The notes under the pieces are model-generated. The model saw only the letters and a program-made list of their open reading frames with translations, did not search any database and had not been told where the DNA came from. Shown piece by piece: positions 1 through 9,835 of a stretch of 64,000 bases of DNA (position 1 is its first letter; every line of letters starts with the position of its first letter). The position numbers were made by a program, and so were the translations under genes. The DNA comes from Gambelia wislizenii (lineage: Eukaryota; Chordata; Lepidosauria; Squamata; Crotaphytidae). The stretch covers positions 23,193,001-23,257,000 of the forward strand of contig JAUMIR010000003.1 in the NCBI GenBank assembly GCA_030847615.1, written 5' to 3'.

Positions 1-966
1 AAATGCAAAGATCAGAAACTTCTGAATACACATGTAGGTTATATGACCAGGAATTTGGGATTATGTTCCTAGACTGCATGAAGGCTTGCTTTACTTACAA
101 ATCAATCAATTAGTTTAAATCCAGTTGTCAGTCACTGGTTTACTTTTCTCTCTCCTTTGCCACAGTATTCAGAAATCAGCCATTTTATCTAGCCCTGGAT
201 AAATACATCACATCTTTGAAAATAATCAGTTACTTGACTAGGCCATAAACCAAGGGTAGGCGACTGCTTGGGGTGGAGAGGACACTTTTTCAGGCTGAAA
301 AGAGCCACAATTTTACAGGGTTTTAAAAGTTATAAGGACATAAAATTAGCTACATCTATGTGAAATAAATAGAAACAGTTTAAAATTAGCTGAGAAATCA
401 TTTTTAAAAATTGCTTTGATTTTATACTATAATGATTCTAGTATAAATTAAATTCATTAGAAATTTGTTAATTCGTTTACAAAATCTTGTTTTGATTTTA
501 TACTATAATGACTATAGAATAAATTAAATTCGTTGTAAATGTGTTAATTCATTAAAGAATCATTTTTAAGATTAAGTCAACTTGGCAAACCAATAAACTT
601 TAAGTTTCAGCAGGCCTGAATAAAGACCCCACATCCTTAAAAGCAAACAGAGGTGTCAATGAACACGAACAATGGGTACTGATGGCAATTAATTTATAGA
701 TTTCTGAATCAGGCCTTAACTGGAGAACTACTCCTCAGCATGGAAGCCAACATGGTGTCACACCACATATAAAGTGAGTTTTTTTACCCCACTTGTTTGT
801 TAATGGGCTAGAACCAGGTCATCCATTGATTTTAAACTCATGAATTACATGACATTGACATGCCTAACATTTTCCACATACATTGGATTTAGTCTTTATG
901 TTGTACCTTCTGGCATGTACAAAAAAAAGATCTTCATCACCCAACCCCAATGTGAATTTCACATAC
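1..966 (-). other. ECT2 intron, AT-rich, no exon seen
   Basis: Sequence left of coding exon 6. It is AT-rich with a local tandem duplication at 416-555. I looked for the next ECT2 exon and did not find it. Nothing else is recognised. Confidence 0.6.
416..555. repeat. Tandem duplication, about 75-base unit, two copies
   Basis: A segment beginning tttgattttatactataatg at 416 recurs at 491 with about 90 per cent identity through ttaattcgtt / ttaattcatt. The units are directly adjacent. The sequence is AT-rich and unclassified. Confidence 0.8.
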
Positions 967-1074
967 TCTGAATTTGTCTCCTTGTGTCGAATTAGCCACC
1001 AGATGTGTAACCTTTGAACTGAAATCCCGTCGAATAACCCCTCCCATATGATGAGCCAAGGTCACCAGTTTAAC
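967..1074 (-). CDS. ECT2: ECT2 coding exon 6 (residues about 193-228, start of BRCT1)
   Basis: An internal exon of 108 bases, 36 codons in phase 0. It is preceded by an acceptor ending in ATAG and followed by a GTATGT donor. The reading begins V-K-L-V-T-L and contains HHMGGVIRRDF and KVTHLVAN, the hallmark of a BRCT repeat (the glycine pair and the conserved threonine-histidine-leucine-valine). Human ECT2 has the same block with conservative changes only. In ECT2 the triple BRCT module binds phosphorylated CYK4/RACGAP1 at the central spindle and also autoinhibits the DH-PH core. The next exon should begin with a valine-alanine-valine-serine block and was not found in positions 1-966, so it lies outside the window. 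Confidence 0.93.
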
Positions 1075-1678
1075 CTATGAACAAAGTTAGAACGCAGTTA
1101 ATTTTTTATTTACTTTGAAATAAGACTACTGTTAAGACAAAGTTAACATGCCATCCATAATACAAAGTAATTTGATTTCCTTTCCAGTTTGAAGAGATGT
1201 ACTTTAAGCTACTCTGCTATATAGCATCCACAGCATTGCCCCACAAAGTGCTAGGCATCTTGAATATTACCAATTTTTATTCACAACTGAGTCAATACCT
1301 TCTCCACAGCAGGATCCCAAGGTAGCATACATGACATTATGTTCATTTTAGCTTCACAAAAACACTGGAAGTTGGACAAGCCTCTCAGCTGAAGATCTCA
1401 TAATAAACTTCAAAACCGACTGAAGATTTCAAACTAGATCTCCCTAGCTTATGTTCAACATGCTACTCAGTTTGAGAGTGAATTTTACTCTCCTGTGCAG
1501 AGCAGGAGAACCTGTTGAAAGAATCTAAAAGAAACTTCAACAACTAATGTCTCACTCACAGGCACTACTATAGTGATCAGTACCATACTCAAAGCAGGTC
1601 TCCAAGTAACTGTTCTATCCTCAGTCCCACAACTTCTTTATAGCTACTCTAAGTCACGTGGAAGGAAGCCAGTCTTAC

Positions 1679-1768
1679 CAATTCTTCTTTCTTCCTGAAG
1701 CCTGTGAAGCACAACACAAGATTCAGCATACTTCCACAGTAGAGTGGGCGACATGAAAAAGGCAGAGG
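1679..1768 (-). CDS. ECT2: ECT2 coding exon 5 (residues about 163-192, BRCT0/BRCT1 junction)
   Basis: A 90-base exon, 30 codons in phase 0, with acceptor TCTTAG and donor GTAAGA. The translation starts PLPFSCRPLYC and ends CFTGFRKKEEL, nearly identical to human ECT2 in the same exon and of identical length. The block NLVLCFTGFRKKEEL is the first strand and turn of BRCT1. It is too short to appear as a long open frame and was found by splice-site reading. No stop or frameshift is seen. Confidence 0.93.
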
Positions 1769-1834
1769 CTAAGATAGAATTAGATTAATCAGTTATCTAT
1801 TTCACAAATTCAACTATATTACATGTTGCAGCTA

Positions 1835-1930
1835 AGCAAAAAAAAAAAATCTTATAGCACCTTAAAGGCTTTAATTTAGTATGGCATAAGCTTTCATGGA
1901 CCAGAGTAGGCCAAGAATGCTTCTGCTACA
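1835..1930 (+). repeat. Degraded SINE-like repeat (gcataagctttcatgga family)
   Basis: A poly(A)-like run, then 'cttatagcaccttaaaggct' and 'atggcataagctttcatgga'. This is the same family as 22,640-22,880 (related phrases ctagcaacacctttaag and atgccatagctttcatgga). It sits in the ECT2 intron between exons 4 and 5 and is too eroded to judge a fold. Confidence 0.5.
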
Positions 1931-2600
1931 GTAAATTTTTTAGTTTTTAAAGCATTACAGGACTATTGGTAATTATCACAGAAAATTATTGTCAACAGTT
2001 ACAGTTAATTACAGCAAACATTAATGAATACCATGTTCCAAGAGGATTAACTCTACCATTCATGGAACCATAGCCCTGACTTATTCATAACCACAATGAT
2101 ATAAGATTCATTTCCAATCTGTTCTAATTAACATCCAACTATTGCAATGAAATATTATAGCCACTAGCCATGATGGTTAAGTATTACCTCCAGCATCAGA
2201 GACAGTATGCCTCCCATTATCAGTCGCTGAGAACATGAGCAGACGAGTGCTATTGCACTCATGTACTGCTCCCAGGCTTCCCAGAAGGAAGCTTTGAAGT
2301 TACCTGGTTTTGTACATTAGAATGTAACAGTGAGATAGTAGCCAAACACATTTATATTGCCTGTTGTTCAAGGTTTTATTATGGGCTTTTTTTTTTTTTA
2401 CTGGCAGTTTTAGTCAAGTTTTATTGTTTCTGGTTATTTGTAAGCTACTTCAGATGTGCTCTGAGTCAGAAAAGCAGTGCAAGAATTCAAGTAAATCAAT
2501 GCATTTTTTCAACATAGAATAGTATGGGGAAAGCCATTAATTGCATTCAAATACCTATATGCCTTCTGTTTAGAGTAGAAGCTGACCTTGAAATTCTTAC

Positions 2601-2783
2601 CTCGCCTTTCCTGGCACACTGCAATACTACTGGAGGTCCAAGGATTCTACAGTCTGCCTTGTGCAAATTATTGAAAACAGAATCTTGAAAGTCTGCTACC
2701 ACAAAAATCGTCTCCAACTCCAGCGATTCAGAGTCCTGATACACGTCCACTGTCTCTGTCTTTATGTAGGGCACCTTAATTTC
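2601..2783 (-). CDS. ECT2: ECT2 coding exon 4 (residues about 102-162, BRCT0)
   Basis: A 183-base exon, 61 codons in phase 0, the same length as its human counterpart. The acceptor is CTCAAG and the donor GTAAGA. The first half (EIKVPYIKTETVDVYQD) is diverged from human, while the second half is strongly conserved (VVADFQDSVFNNLHKADCR, then ILGPPVVLQC). This is the bulk of the N-terminal BRCT0 repeat. The uneven conservation fits a surface loop followed by the BRCT core. An upstream in-frame methionine at 2774 is internal to the protein and is not a start. Confidence 0.94.
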
Positions 2784-3109
2784 CTTGAGTTGTTTCCAAA
2801 GAATCCAAATGTTATTTATATGTGAAGTTTAACATCAGATATACCAATACTTCGCTTGCATTAATTTTACAGCAGAACAATTATTTCTTTTTCCAAAATG
2901 TAAGTGAAAAAAAAATTACCAAAAAAAAAGTTATATAAAAAAAATTGATAGAGGGCAAACCATTAAAGTGGAAGCTAGTTTAACTGAAACATGACTGCTT
3001 TTCCCAAGATAAAAATAAGAGTTGTAATGTAAGTAATTTGAATTCCACTTCTTAGGTGTAATACTCATTACTTTAGTGATCACAAATGTACCCAGATGAA
3101 CATACCCAC

Positions 3110-3350
3110 TGGAGAATCAGTTTGGCATAGTGGTTAGAACACTGGACTGGGTTTTAGGACATCCAGGTTCAGATCCCCACTCAAACTTGAAGCTCAATGG
3201 TTGACTTTTGGCCAGTCACTCTCCTTCATCCTGATCTGCCTCACAATTTGTTGAGAGAATAACATGCAGAGGAGGAAGGCAGGGATGTATATTACTTTGA
3301 TTCACTGGAGGAAAGGTAGGATATAAAAATAACTAATGAATGAATAATAA
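3110..3350 (+). repeat. tRNA-derived SINE
   Basis: The head has tRNA-like internal promoter boxes: A box tggcatagtggttag at about 3,123 and B box ggttcagatcc at about 3,167. A body follows with the tggccagtcactctc core, and the 3' tail ggatataaaaataactaatg resembles the L2-like tails in this window, suggesting mobilisation by an L2-type LINE. It lies in an ECT2 intron, antisense to the gene. It is a SINE, not a functional tRNA gene. Confidence 0.75.
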
Positions 3351-3551
3351 ACTCAGAAGCAGAACAGACATCTGAGAAGTTTTAAAGCTAGCCTAAGTTT
3401 CAGTTTAGCTAGCTTCACTATGTACCATTTACTTCAACTGTGCCTTTACTTTCATATTTTTACCATATCACAATAGCAGTGATTTCCCCGTCAGCCTCAA
3501 ATGCAACATGCTGCATGCAGACTCATAAATGCACAGTTGCCCCGAACATAC

Positions 3552-3644
3552 CATTTGTATAATACTTTTTATTAGTTTTTCTTCCGATTTACCAGAACTA
3601 GTTTCCTTTATCTTTATCACTGGGACTTCCATTATCTTAATGGT
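3552..3644 (-). CDS. ECT2: ECT2 coding exon 3 (residues about 71-101)
   Basis: A 93-base exon, 31 codons in phase 0, with acceptor TCTGCAG and donor GTATGT. The translation reads TIKIMEVPVIKIKE, then a serine-rich turn, then KSEEKLIKSIIQM. Only a few conservative differences from human ECT2 are visible and the length is identical. It joins exon 2, which ends ...MKALE, and exon 4, which begins EIKV. Confidence 0.93.
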
Positions 3645-3743
3645 CTGCAGAAGAGGAGAACTTCAGCATGAGAATGAAATGATCATCCCAAATCCCAACT
3701 GCAACAAGATTTCAACACCATTAATTAAAAAATATCCACTTAC

Positions 3744-3823
3744 CTCTAAAGCTTTCATAAGTTCTTCATGTTTTGCAGCTTCCTGAACTAGAATGACCCT
3801 GGTTTCAACCTGAGGCATTTCCT
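3744..3823 (-). CDS. ECT2: ECT2 coding exon 2 (residues about 44-70)
   Basis: An 80-base exon. Its first two bases complete a glutamate codon begun by the preceding exon (phase 1 junction), followed by 26 codons beginning EMPQVETRVILVQEA and ending HEELMKALE. The acceptor is CCCAACAG and the donor GTAAGT. The match to human EMPQIETRVILVQEA is nearly complete. The polypyrimidine tract is weak. Confidence 0.93.
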
Positions 3824-4119
3824 CTGTTGGGGATAAGGCAAAGAATGGAGAATATAATCAGCATCCAGACCCAAAACTGATTACATATAAATTGTTTTAT
3901 CTTCCCTATAAACTAGACAAGGGCAGGAGGGAGAAGAAAACTGTTCTTCCCACTTACATCTTCTACATGACAGCCCTTCATATATTTGAAGATGGTTCTG
4001 TCTTCTCTTGTCAAGGCTAAACATATCTACTTATTTTATTTTTATTTATGGGATTTATATCCCACCCTTCTCTCAAGATGGGATTCAAATCCATCTCCCT
4101 CAACCATTCCTCACAGGGT

Positions 4120-4435
4120 TGACCTACAGATGCATTATCATCTTGGTTGCCTTCCTCTGGATATGTTCCAGCTTGCCAACATCCATGTTAATAGTGGCAT
4201 CCATAACAGGACAATGCATTCCATGTAAGGTCCGGCCAAAGCACAATAAGGTGGTACTATTATATCCCTTGATCTGGACACTATATTTCTGTTGACTCGT
4301 CGGCCTTTTTTGCTGCAGCAAAGATCAGAACTGATACGCAAGCCATCTTTCAGTGAAACTCTCCTGCCACTAGTACTCTCATCATTGTAGAAAACACTAA
4401 CATGGTCCCGATGAACCCCACATATTCCATTCAAG
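4120..4435 (-). mobile_element. CR1 LINE fragment (ORF2 C-terminal region)
   Basis: On the minus strand the frames carry degraded CR1 ORF2 C-terminal phrases: NRNIVSRSRDIIVPPYCAL, MECIVLLWMP, and KLEHIQRKATKM. Stops and frameshifts break it. It lies beside the SINE-like sequence 4,030-4,120 and just before the L1 insertion. Confidence 0.75.
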
Positions 4436-4747
4436 AAGTCCCCATTCTTGGCATCCTTCTAGTCCTTGTGTTTATACCCTCTAGAACTTCTGAGTCTTTT
4501 GTAAATGATGTATTCAGAGAAAGATATACTGCATGCCCCACCTCCATCTGAGAAGGAGTTGGTGGCCACAAGGGGGACTTCCCAGTAGCGGAAGCCCGCT
4601 TAAGGAATTTATTTATTATATTTATACTTCACTTTTCTCCCATGTCAAGGCAGCTTCCAACGTATTTTTTTTTTAAAAAAAACAGAATAAATTTACTATC
4701 TAGCGTGTGGATTCAATTGGCTACTAGATTGGATTAAATTAAAAAAC

Positions 4748-5845
4748 GTGAGGATATTAACAATAGAAGGCCACAATATGAGATACGGGTGGCACGCATA
4801 CTTAGGATATGATAAACAAAAAATTAATAAAGACTTCGAAAACCATATTATTAGAAAATCTTTGATTAGAATTTGGAGTAAGCTAAAGAATCAATTCTAT
4901 TGTAAATTGCCTATGTGGATTTCTCCACAAGAAGCCTTCTTTGGAAGATGGGAGAATACCGAGGACTGGATAAGATACAAAGACTTGATAAATTTCGAAA
5001 GCACCAAAGAAGGAGAGACTATAGTGATGCATACGAGAGAAGAATTGGAAGAGAAGGAAATAAAGTTGGATTGGTATAAATTCCTCCAAATTAAAAATAA
5101 ATTCCAGGAAGACAAAATAAAATGTATATTTGAATTTTCGGAATCGGAACTTGATAAGATAATTTGGAAGGAAAACGGCAAATTGATATCAAAATGCTAT
5201 AAAATTTTACTGGAAAGGGAGACTGAAATGGAGAAGATATCGGATGCAATGGTTCGATGGGTGCAAGATCTGAAAGAATCAATATCGATGGAGGAATGGG
5301 AAAAGGCGTGGAGAGACACGGACAAGTTTACAGCCTGTATATCCCTCAAAGAAAACCATTTCAAAATCGTGAATAGGTGGTATTTAACACCACAAAGGCT
5401 CAGCAGAATCTACAAACTGAAAGAAAATAAATGTTGGCATTGCGAGAAAGACATTGGGACACTATATCATATGTGGTGGGGATGCCCTAAACTACAAAAA
5501 TATTGGTGTAAAATTCATAAGAAAACATAAAAGATTTTTAAGGTGCAATACCCGATGGATCCAAAACTGTATCTACTGAATATGACCTCAAGTTTGCAAT
5601 TAACCTTTGTTAAAAAATATGGAAGAGTACTGTTATATTTAGTGACGGCGGCAAGAATAACGGTTGCGGCAAGCTGGGAAAAAAAAGAGCCACCCTCAAT
5701 AAATGAATGGACACTACGACTGAAAGAAATGTTCGAAAATGATAGATTGACTTTTATTATTAACAAGAAAAAGATGTGGAACTGGGAGGAAGAATGGAAA
5801 CCAATCCGCGATTACTGGAAAGAAACATGGGACATTACTGGATAA
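4748..5845 (+). pseudogene. L1 ORF2 C-terminal remnant
   Basis: Two open stretches (4,748-5,530 and 5,543-5,845) are the end of L1 ORF2, separated by a stop and a frame change. The first has the C-terminal cysteine motif CWHCEKDIGTLYHMWWGCP (C-x2-C-x8-H-x4-C), followed by LQKYW. The second has LVTAARITVAASWEKKE and EEEWKPIRDYW, the terminal region. The reverse transcriptase and endonuclease are missing through 5' truncation. The copy cannot encode a full product. Confidence 0.88.
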
Positions 5846-6125
5846 TTACATAAATATAAGTACATCATTATATGAATGTAGACAAGTGAGGGTAAAGAGT
5901 TAACTTATGATGAAAGGGAAAAACAATGGTCGAAATCAAGAGCACAAAAATTTCATAACCCAAAGAGTACACTAATATAACCGTTATGGAGGGGTAGATA
6001 AGTGGAACAAAAAGGGAAGGCTACAAGACTGTAAAAGGGGAATATAAAACATAAAGTAAACTCAAGGAGGAAGTGGTAACGATACATAACGGGGCAAAAT
6101 ATAAATATAAGGGCGTAAGGGAGAT

Positions 6126-6152
<27 letters not shown>
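6126..6152. repeat. (TA)n microsatellite in the L1 3' UTR
   Basis: About thirteen TA units, inside the L1 copy. Confidence 0.9.
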
Positions 6153-6156
<4 letters not shown>

Positions 6157-7132
6157 TAGTAATTCTGCTCAAAAGAAAGGAAACGGGGGAGGTTTAGACT
6201 GTGTGAGTGGGAAGAAGAGTGGAAGAAAAAAAAGAGATATGGATATAAGAATGATAGATAGGGAATGGGGGAGGGAGGGCAGTGGGGAGAGGATAGAAAG
6301 TGGGTATATAATAATAATATATATAAGCTGTTTGATTTTGTATGAAGAATTGATTTGTGTCAAACTGTAAATAAATATTGGAAAAAAAACAGAATTATAT
6401 TCATAAAATGCACATTTAAATGGTCAAAATATTAAACGGAAAATTAAAACAGTTTAAAAGAGACCAGCTCTTTTAATTAAAATATTAAGAAGTACAGTTT
6501 ATCTATTTAAAATCTTTGTCTTTATAAGTCAGTTATTCGAAGATCTGCTTGGGGGAAAAAACAAGGGGGGGTGCCTGCCGAAGGAAGGATAACAGAGAGG
6601 TGGTTAGTCTAGCATCTCTCAAAGGCAGTTCAGTAATCTAGGAATGGCCACCAAGAAGACCATCTCCCACATCCTCATTTCAACATAGTAGGCCTGTTGT
6701 CAAGGCTATCTAGGCAATTTGAAATGGGAACTGTTTGGGAGCATACAGGACCCAGCTGCATTGTTCCATAGCAGTGTAGCTCCTACCTCACAGGTAACAT
6801 CTGAACACAGTCTCAGTTAGACACCCAATTTTTTAATGTTTTTCTCTTGGTGCTTGCTTTTTCTGATTTCCTCTTAGGCAGCAGTAGAAAGCCAAAAAGC
6901 AAGATTAAGAAATAATTTAATTAAACAAACAGAGTACAGACAGATAGCCTTAGTTTTTGTCTAGCACCAAATTATATTTAAAGAATATTACACATTAAAA
7001 TTCTCATACCCCAAAGCCTTGAAAATAAATGCAGTTGATTTGTTTGATGCTACAATAACACACTCCTGCAACATATTCTGTTGCAAGCAGTTACTCTCCA
7101 CATTTTGAAGTAACTACTGTTCTCTCCTTTAC

Positions 7133-7262
7133 CTTCCCCATCTGAAGCAGAGCAGGTGAATATGTTCTCCTTGGAAGTTTCTGTAATTCTGGAGTCAAGA
7201 ATAGAAGAATCTGCCAAGATGCTCTTCCCAGTTTCAGCTACAAGTGTACTATTGTCAGCCAT
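7133..7262 (-). CDS. ECT2: ECT2 coding exon 1 with start codon (residues 1-43)
   Basis: The initiator exon. ATG is at 7262-7260 and the coding part runs 130 bases to a GTAAAG donor, ending one base into the next codon. The translation begins MADNSTLVAETG and contains LADSSILDS and ETSKEN, aligning without gaps to human ECT2 residues 1-43. The start is chosen because it matches the human initiator. Just upstream, TTGCAG (exon would start near 7291) or CTGTAG (near 7285) can serve as acceptor, giving a short 5' UTR segment and implying at least one non-coding upstream exon. Read-through past the donor gives only a short nonsense tail. Confidence 0.94.
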
Positions 7263-7483
7263 AGTTAAAATGACATTTCCTTTCTACAGCTGCAAGAGAA
7301 ACATGCAATACAGACGTTAGGAAACAGACACACAGAATAGTATATTTATCCAAGTAGTCTTTAAAACCGGCCACACTGTACTCTAAAAATGGCAGTCTAA
7401 TTTCTACAGAGGACGTTATTACCAAGGCTTATTACTTATAGACATTGTGAAAGTGCCACTTTTTGGTGTTCCACACTCATATA

Positions 7484-7726
7484 CAATTGTCCCTCCGTAT
7501 CCACGGATTTGATATCCACGGATTTAAGTATTCACGGCTTGAAAATATTCTTTAAAAAAATTAAAATGCAAAAAGCAAACCTTGATTTTGCTATCTTATA
7601 TAAGACCTTTTTGCTATGCCATTGCATATAATGGCACTTGAGTATTCACGGATTTTGGTATCCACGGGAGGGGGGGGGGAAGGGTCCTGGAACCAAACCC
7701 CAGCGAATATGAAGGGACAACTGTAG
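7484..7726 (-). mobile_element. Tigger/pogo-like MITE
   Basis: About 240 bases with terminal inverted repeats: left tacaattgtccctccgtatcc, right gaatatgaagggacaactgta. TA dinucleotides flank both ends, as for Tc1/mariner/pogo elements. Internal phrases 'ccacggatt', 'tattcacgg' and 'cttatataagac' recur in the copy at 24,107-24,330 in the opposite orientation. No transposase is encoded. Confidence 0.8.
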
Positions 7727-8717
7727 TTACCACCTCTTGCTGATCTTCAGTTTCTCAACAGGTCTTCACAGTGGAAAGAGAGAAGCAGAGAGAATTTAAC
7801 TGGGCTTGGATATCTTGTGGGAGAGTGTAAGGAAGCAGAGGGTGGCGAAAGCTGGCCTTTAAGCTTTTTACCATACAGAGGGCGGGGGTGAATTGTAGAC
7901 TACACTTGGGAGTGTTTTTGCAGATTTATTACTACCCAGTTTGGGGTGCTCAAGTATCTTATAAGGCACTGGAGCCCAATCAGCAGCATTCTTAAAAACA
8001 TTACTCATATAGTCATTTAGGAGTTGGAATGTGCTTTTCAGTAGCAACACACATGCCATTCTGAAATAAACTCCCCAGAGAGATACACCTGAAAGTAGTA
8101 GACTCAGGCCTTCTTAACCTTCTGCTGCTATGATGAGTTTTAAGTAAGTTTTATTTTGAATATGTTTAGTCCCTCTTCAAGTGTCTATTTTGGTCTTTGC
8201 TGCTTTTAACTTACTGTTTGATTATGCTCATATTGTTGTGGTGGGGAAGGGGTTGGTAGATTTGGGATTTTACTTGTCTCTATAGGACAACTTTAAAAGT
8301 TTGGAAACAAAAATATATTTAGGCCCATTGATAGCCTACTACCTCAGATCTTCTCTAAGTAGGGAGAGCATGTGCTTATACAGGAATCATCAAGACTCAT
8401 GGGCCTAGGTAATAATTAAGATTACTTAAGAGGTGTTGGAGTATTTTGTGTACAGGCAAGAATAGCCAAAAGAATGCAAAAACCCAGTGATAGCAGAATA
8501 TAGAGAAAGAACTTTGACAAATAGATACATCAAGGGGACAATAGCAACTATGGATTTACATGCCCCAGATTATACAAGAACAAATGAGTTATGTCTCTGG
8601 TGACAATAGCACACATAAGAACTGGCACTAAATCCCATGGACCATGAACAGTTAAAAACCATGAACAGTGCCTAAGAGAAGTTTGTCACTCACACATCCA
8701 CAAATCCACTGTCCAGA

Positions 8718-9078
8718 CCTCTGATGGCATATTAATGGCAACATCGCACCAAAGCCTCATGAGGGGCAGCAATGTCCCAAACAGTGCTACATTCTTTCTC
8801 CAGGGAGCTCACTTTCACTGCAGTTTTTGAGCAAGTAAGAAATAGGAGTATTCTCTTACAAACAGCACGAAAGAATACTATACCAACTCTGAGGATTGGA
8901 TATTAGAGGAACAGAGGTGTGTTCACACCTACTTGTGAGATCAGTTTTAGAAAGTGACATTGTAAAGGTAGATTGTTCAACCCAATGGCATGAGTTGCAA
9001 GATCCCACGAGGTCTATGCAAAGTCATTGAGTGAACTCATGAGGTTTTGGTGCGATATTGCCATTAATATGCCAACAG
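8718..9078. mobile_element. Unclassified MITE with about 44-base terminal inverted repeats
   Basis: The left end (ctgatggcatattaatggca... to ...cctcatgag, 8,720-8,763) is the near-perfect reverse complement of the right end (9,035-9,078), with about four mismatches. The interior is about 270 bases, non-coding and not palindromic. No clear target-site duplication is visible. I find no second copy in the window. Confidence 0.7.
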
Positions 9079-9235
9079 CACTCAGCTGTTATTCTTGTCA
9101 CCTTAGTCAGGGAAGCCATAAAAGTCTGAAAGTGGTGTCTAGATTCAGCAATGGGTAAGATGAGTGTTAGTAAATTGAAACCGAATCCCAACCAAATAGA
9201 GTACCTGTAGATGTTTCTCTAAAGATGGTAGTGCA

Positions 9236-9645
9236 CACACTGGTAACCTCATGGCTGGATGTGTGCAATGCACAGTACACTGGGCTACTACCTCTATGCC
9301 AAATTCAGAATTTCAATTAGTTCAAAACATGGCAGCCAGACTGGTTACTGGTGCATCTAAGAATGATCATATTACACCAATATTTCACTGGCTGCCAATT
9401 AGTTTCCAGACAAGGTACAAAGTGTTGGTTATTACATTTAAAGTCCTAGATGATTAGGCTCCAGGTTACCTACAGGATCATCTTTTCCCGTATAATCAAC
9501 CTATACACTCAGGTCCTCTGTGGGACACTTACCTGTCAGCCAGGACTAGGCTGGGAAATGTTACCCAGAGGACTTTTTCTTCAGCCACTCCCAAATTGTG
9601 GAATGACCTGCCAGAGGAGATTTGACAGCTGGATGTGCTACTGGA
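9236..9645 (+). pseudogene. L2-like LINE fragment (ORF2 C-terminal end)
   Basis: The frames carry the L2-type C-terminal signature: LVQNMAARLVTGASKNDHITPI, HWLPISFQTRYKVLVITFK, and after a stop QRTFSSATPKLWNDLPEE. It is the same domain as the cleaner copy at 11,653-12,132. It lies inside the ECT2 first intron, antisense to the gene. Confidence 0.8.
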
Positions 9646-9689
9646 TATGCTGACTATAACCAGTAACCAGAAATGTAACCAGTCAGAAG

Positions 9690-9835
9690 GCATCATATCT
9701 TACACAATGAAGGAGCTATACAGGTTGCCTATTCACTTCCAAGACTAATTCAAGCAACTGATGGTTACCTTTAAAGCCCTAAATGGTTTGAAATACAAGT
9801 ATATGCACTTTGGCCATTACTTAAAAACAAGTAAG
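9690..9835 (+). mobile_element. Second short L2-like fragment
   Basis: The phrases 'caggttgcctattcacttcc' and 'tggttacctttaaagcccta' repeat the L2 C-terminal block just after the previous fragment. It may be a partial tandem duplication or a second insertion. Confidence 0.55.

Larger units (their letters stand above)
4689..6381 (+). mobile_element. 5'-truncated L1 LINE with target-site duplication
   Basis: A non-LTR retrotransposon of the L1 clade, about 1.7 kb, keeping the C-terminal end of ORF2, the 3' UTR and a short A-rich tail. The 14-base direct repeat aaaaaaaacagaat flanks it exactly (4,675-4,688 and 6,382-6,395). The left site is a run of T followed by A (TTTT/AAAA), the preferred L1 endonuclease target. 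The 3' UTR holds a (TA)n run at about 6,126-6,152. It lies in the ECT2 intron between coding exons 1 and 2, antisense to ECT2. Confidence 0.92.

Noticed and set aside
416..555. CRISPR-like array because of repeated AT-rich blocks.
   Set aside because: Only two contiguous units without spacers, in a vertebrate intron.
2547..2774. A stand-alone 75-residue protein starting at 2,774.
   Set aside because: It is an internal ECT2 exon read through its donor into the intron; the methionine is not a start.
3110..3200. tRNA gene suggested by A and B boxes.
   Set aside because: No cloverleaf can be completed and a SINE body follows. The same applies to 29,700-29,805.
4748..5530. A host gene of 260 codons.
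   Set aside because: The sequence is the L1 ORF2 C-terminus inside a truncated insertion with target-site duplications.
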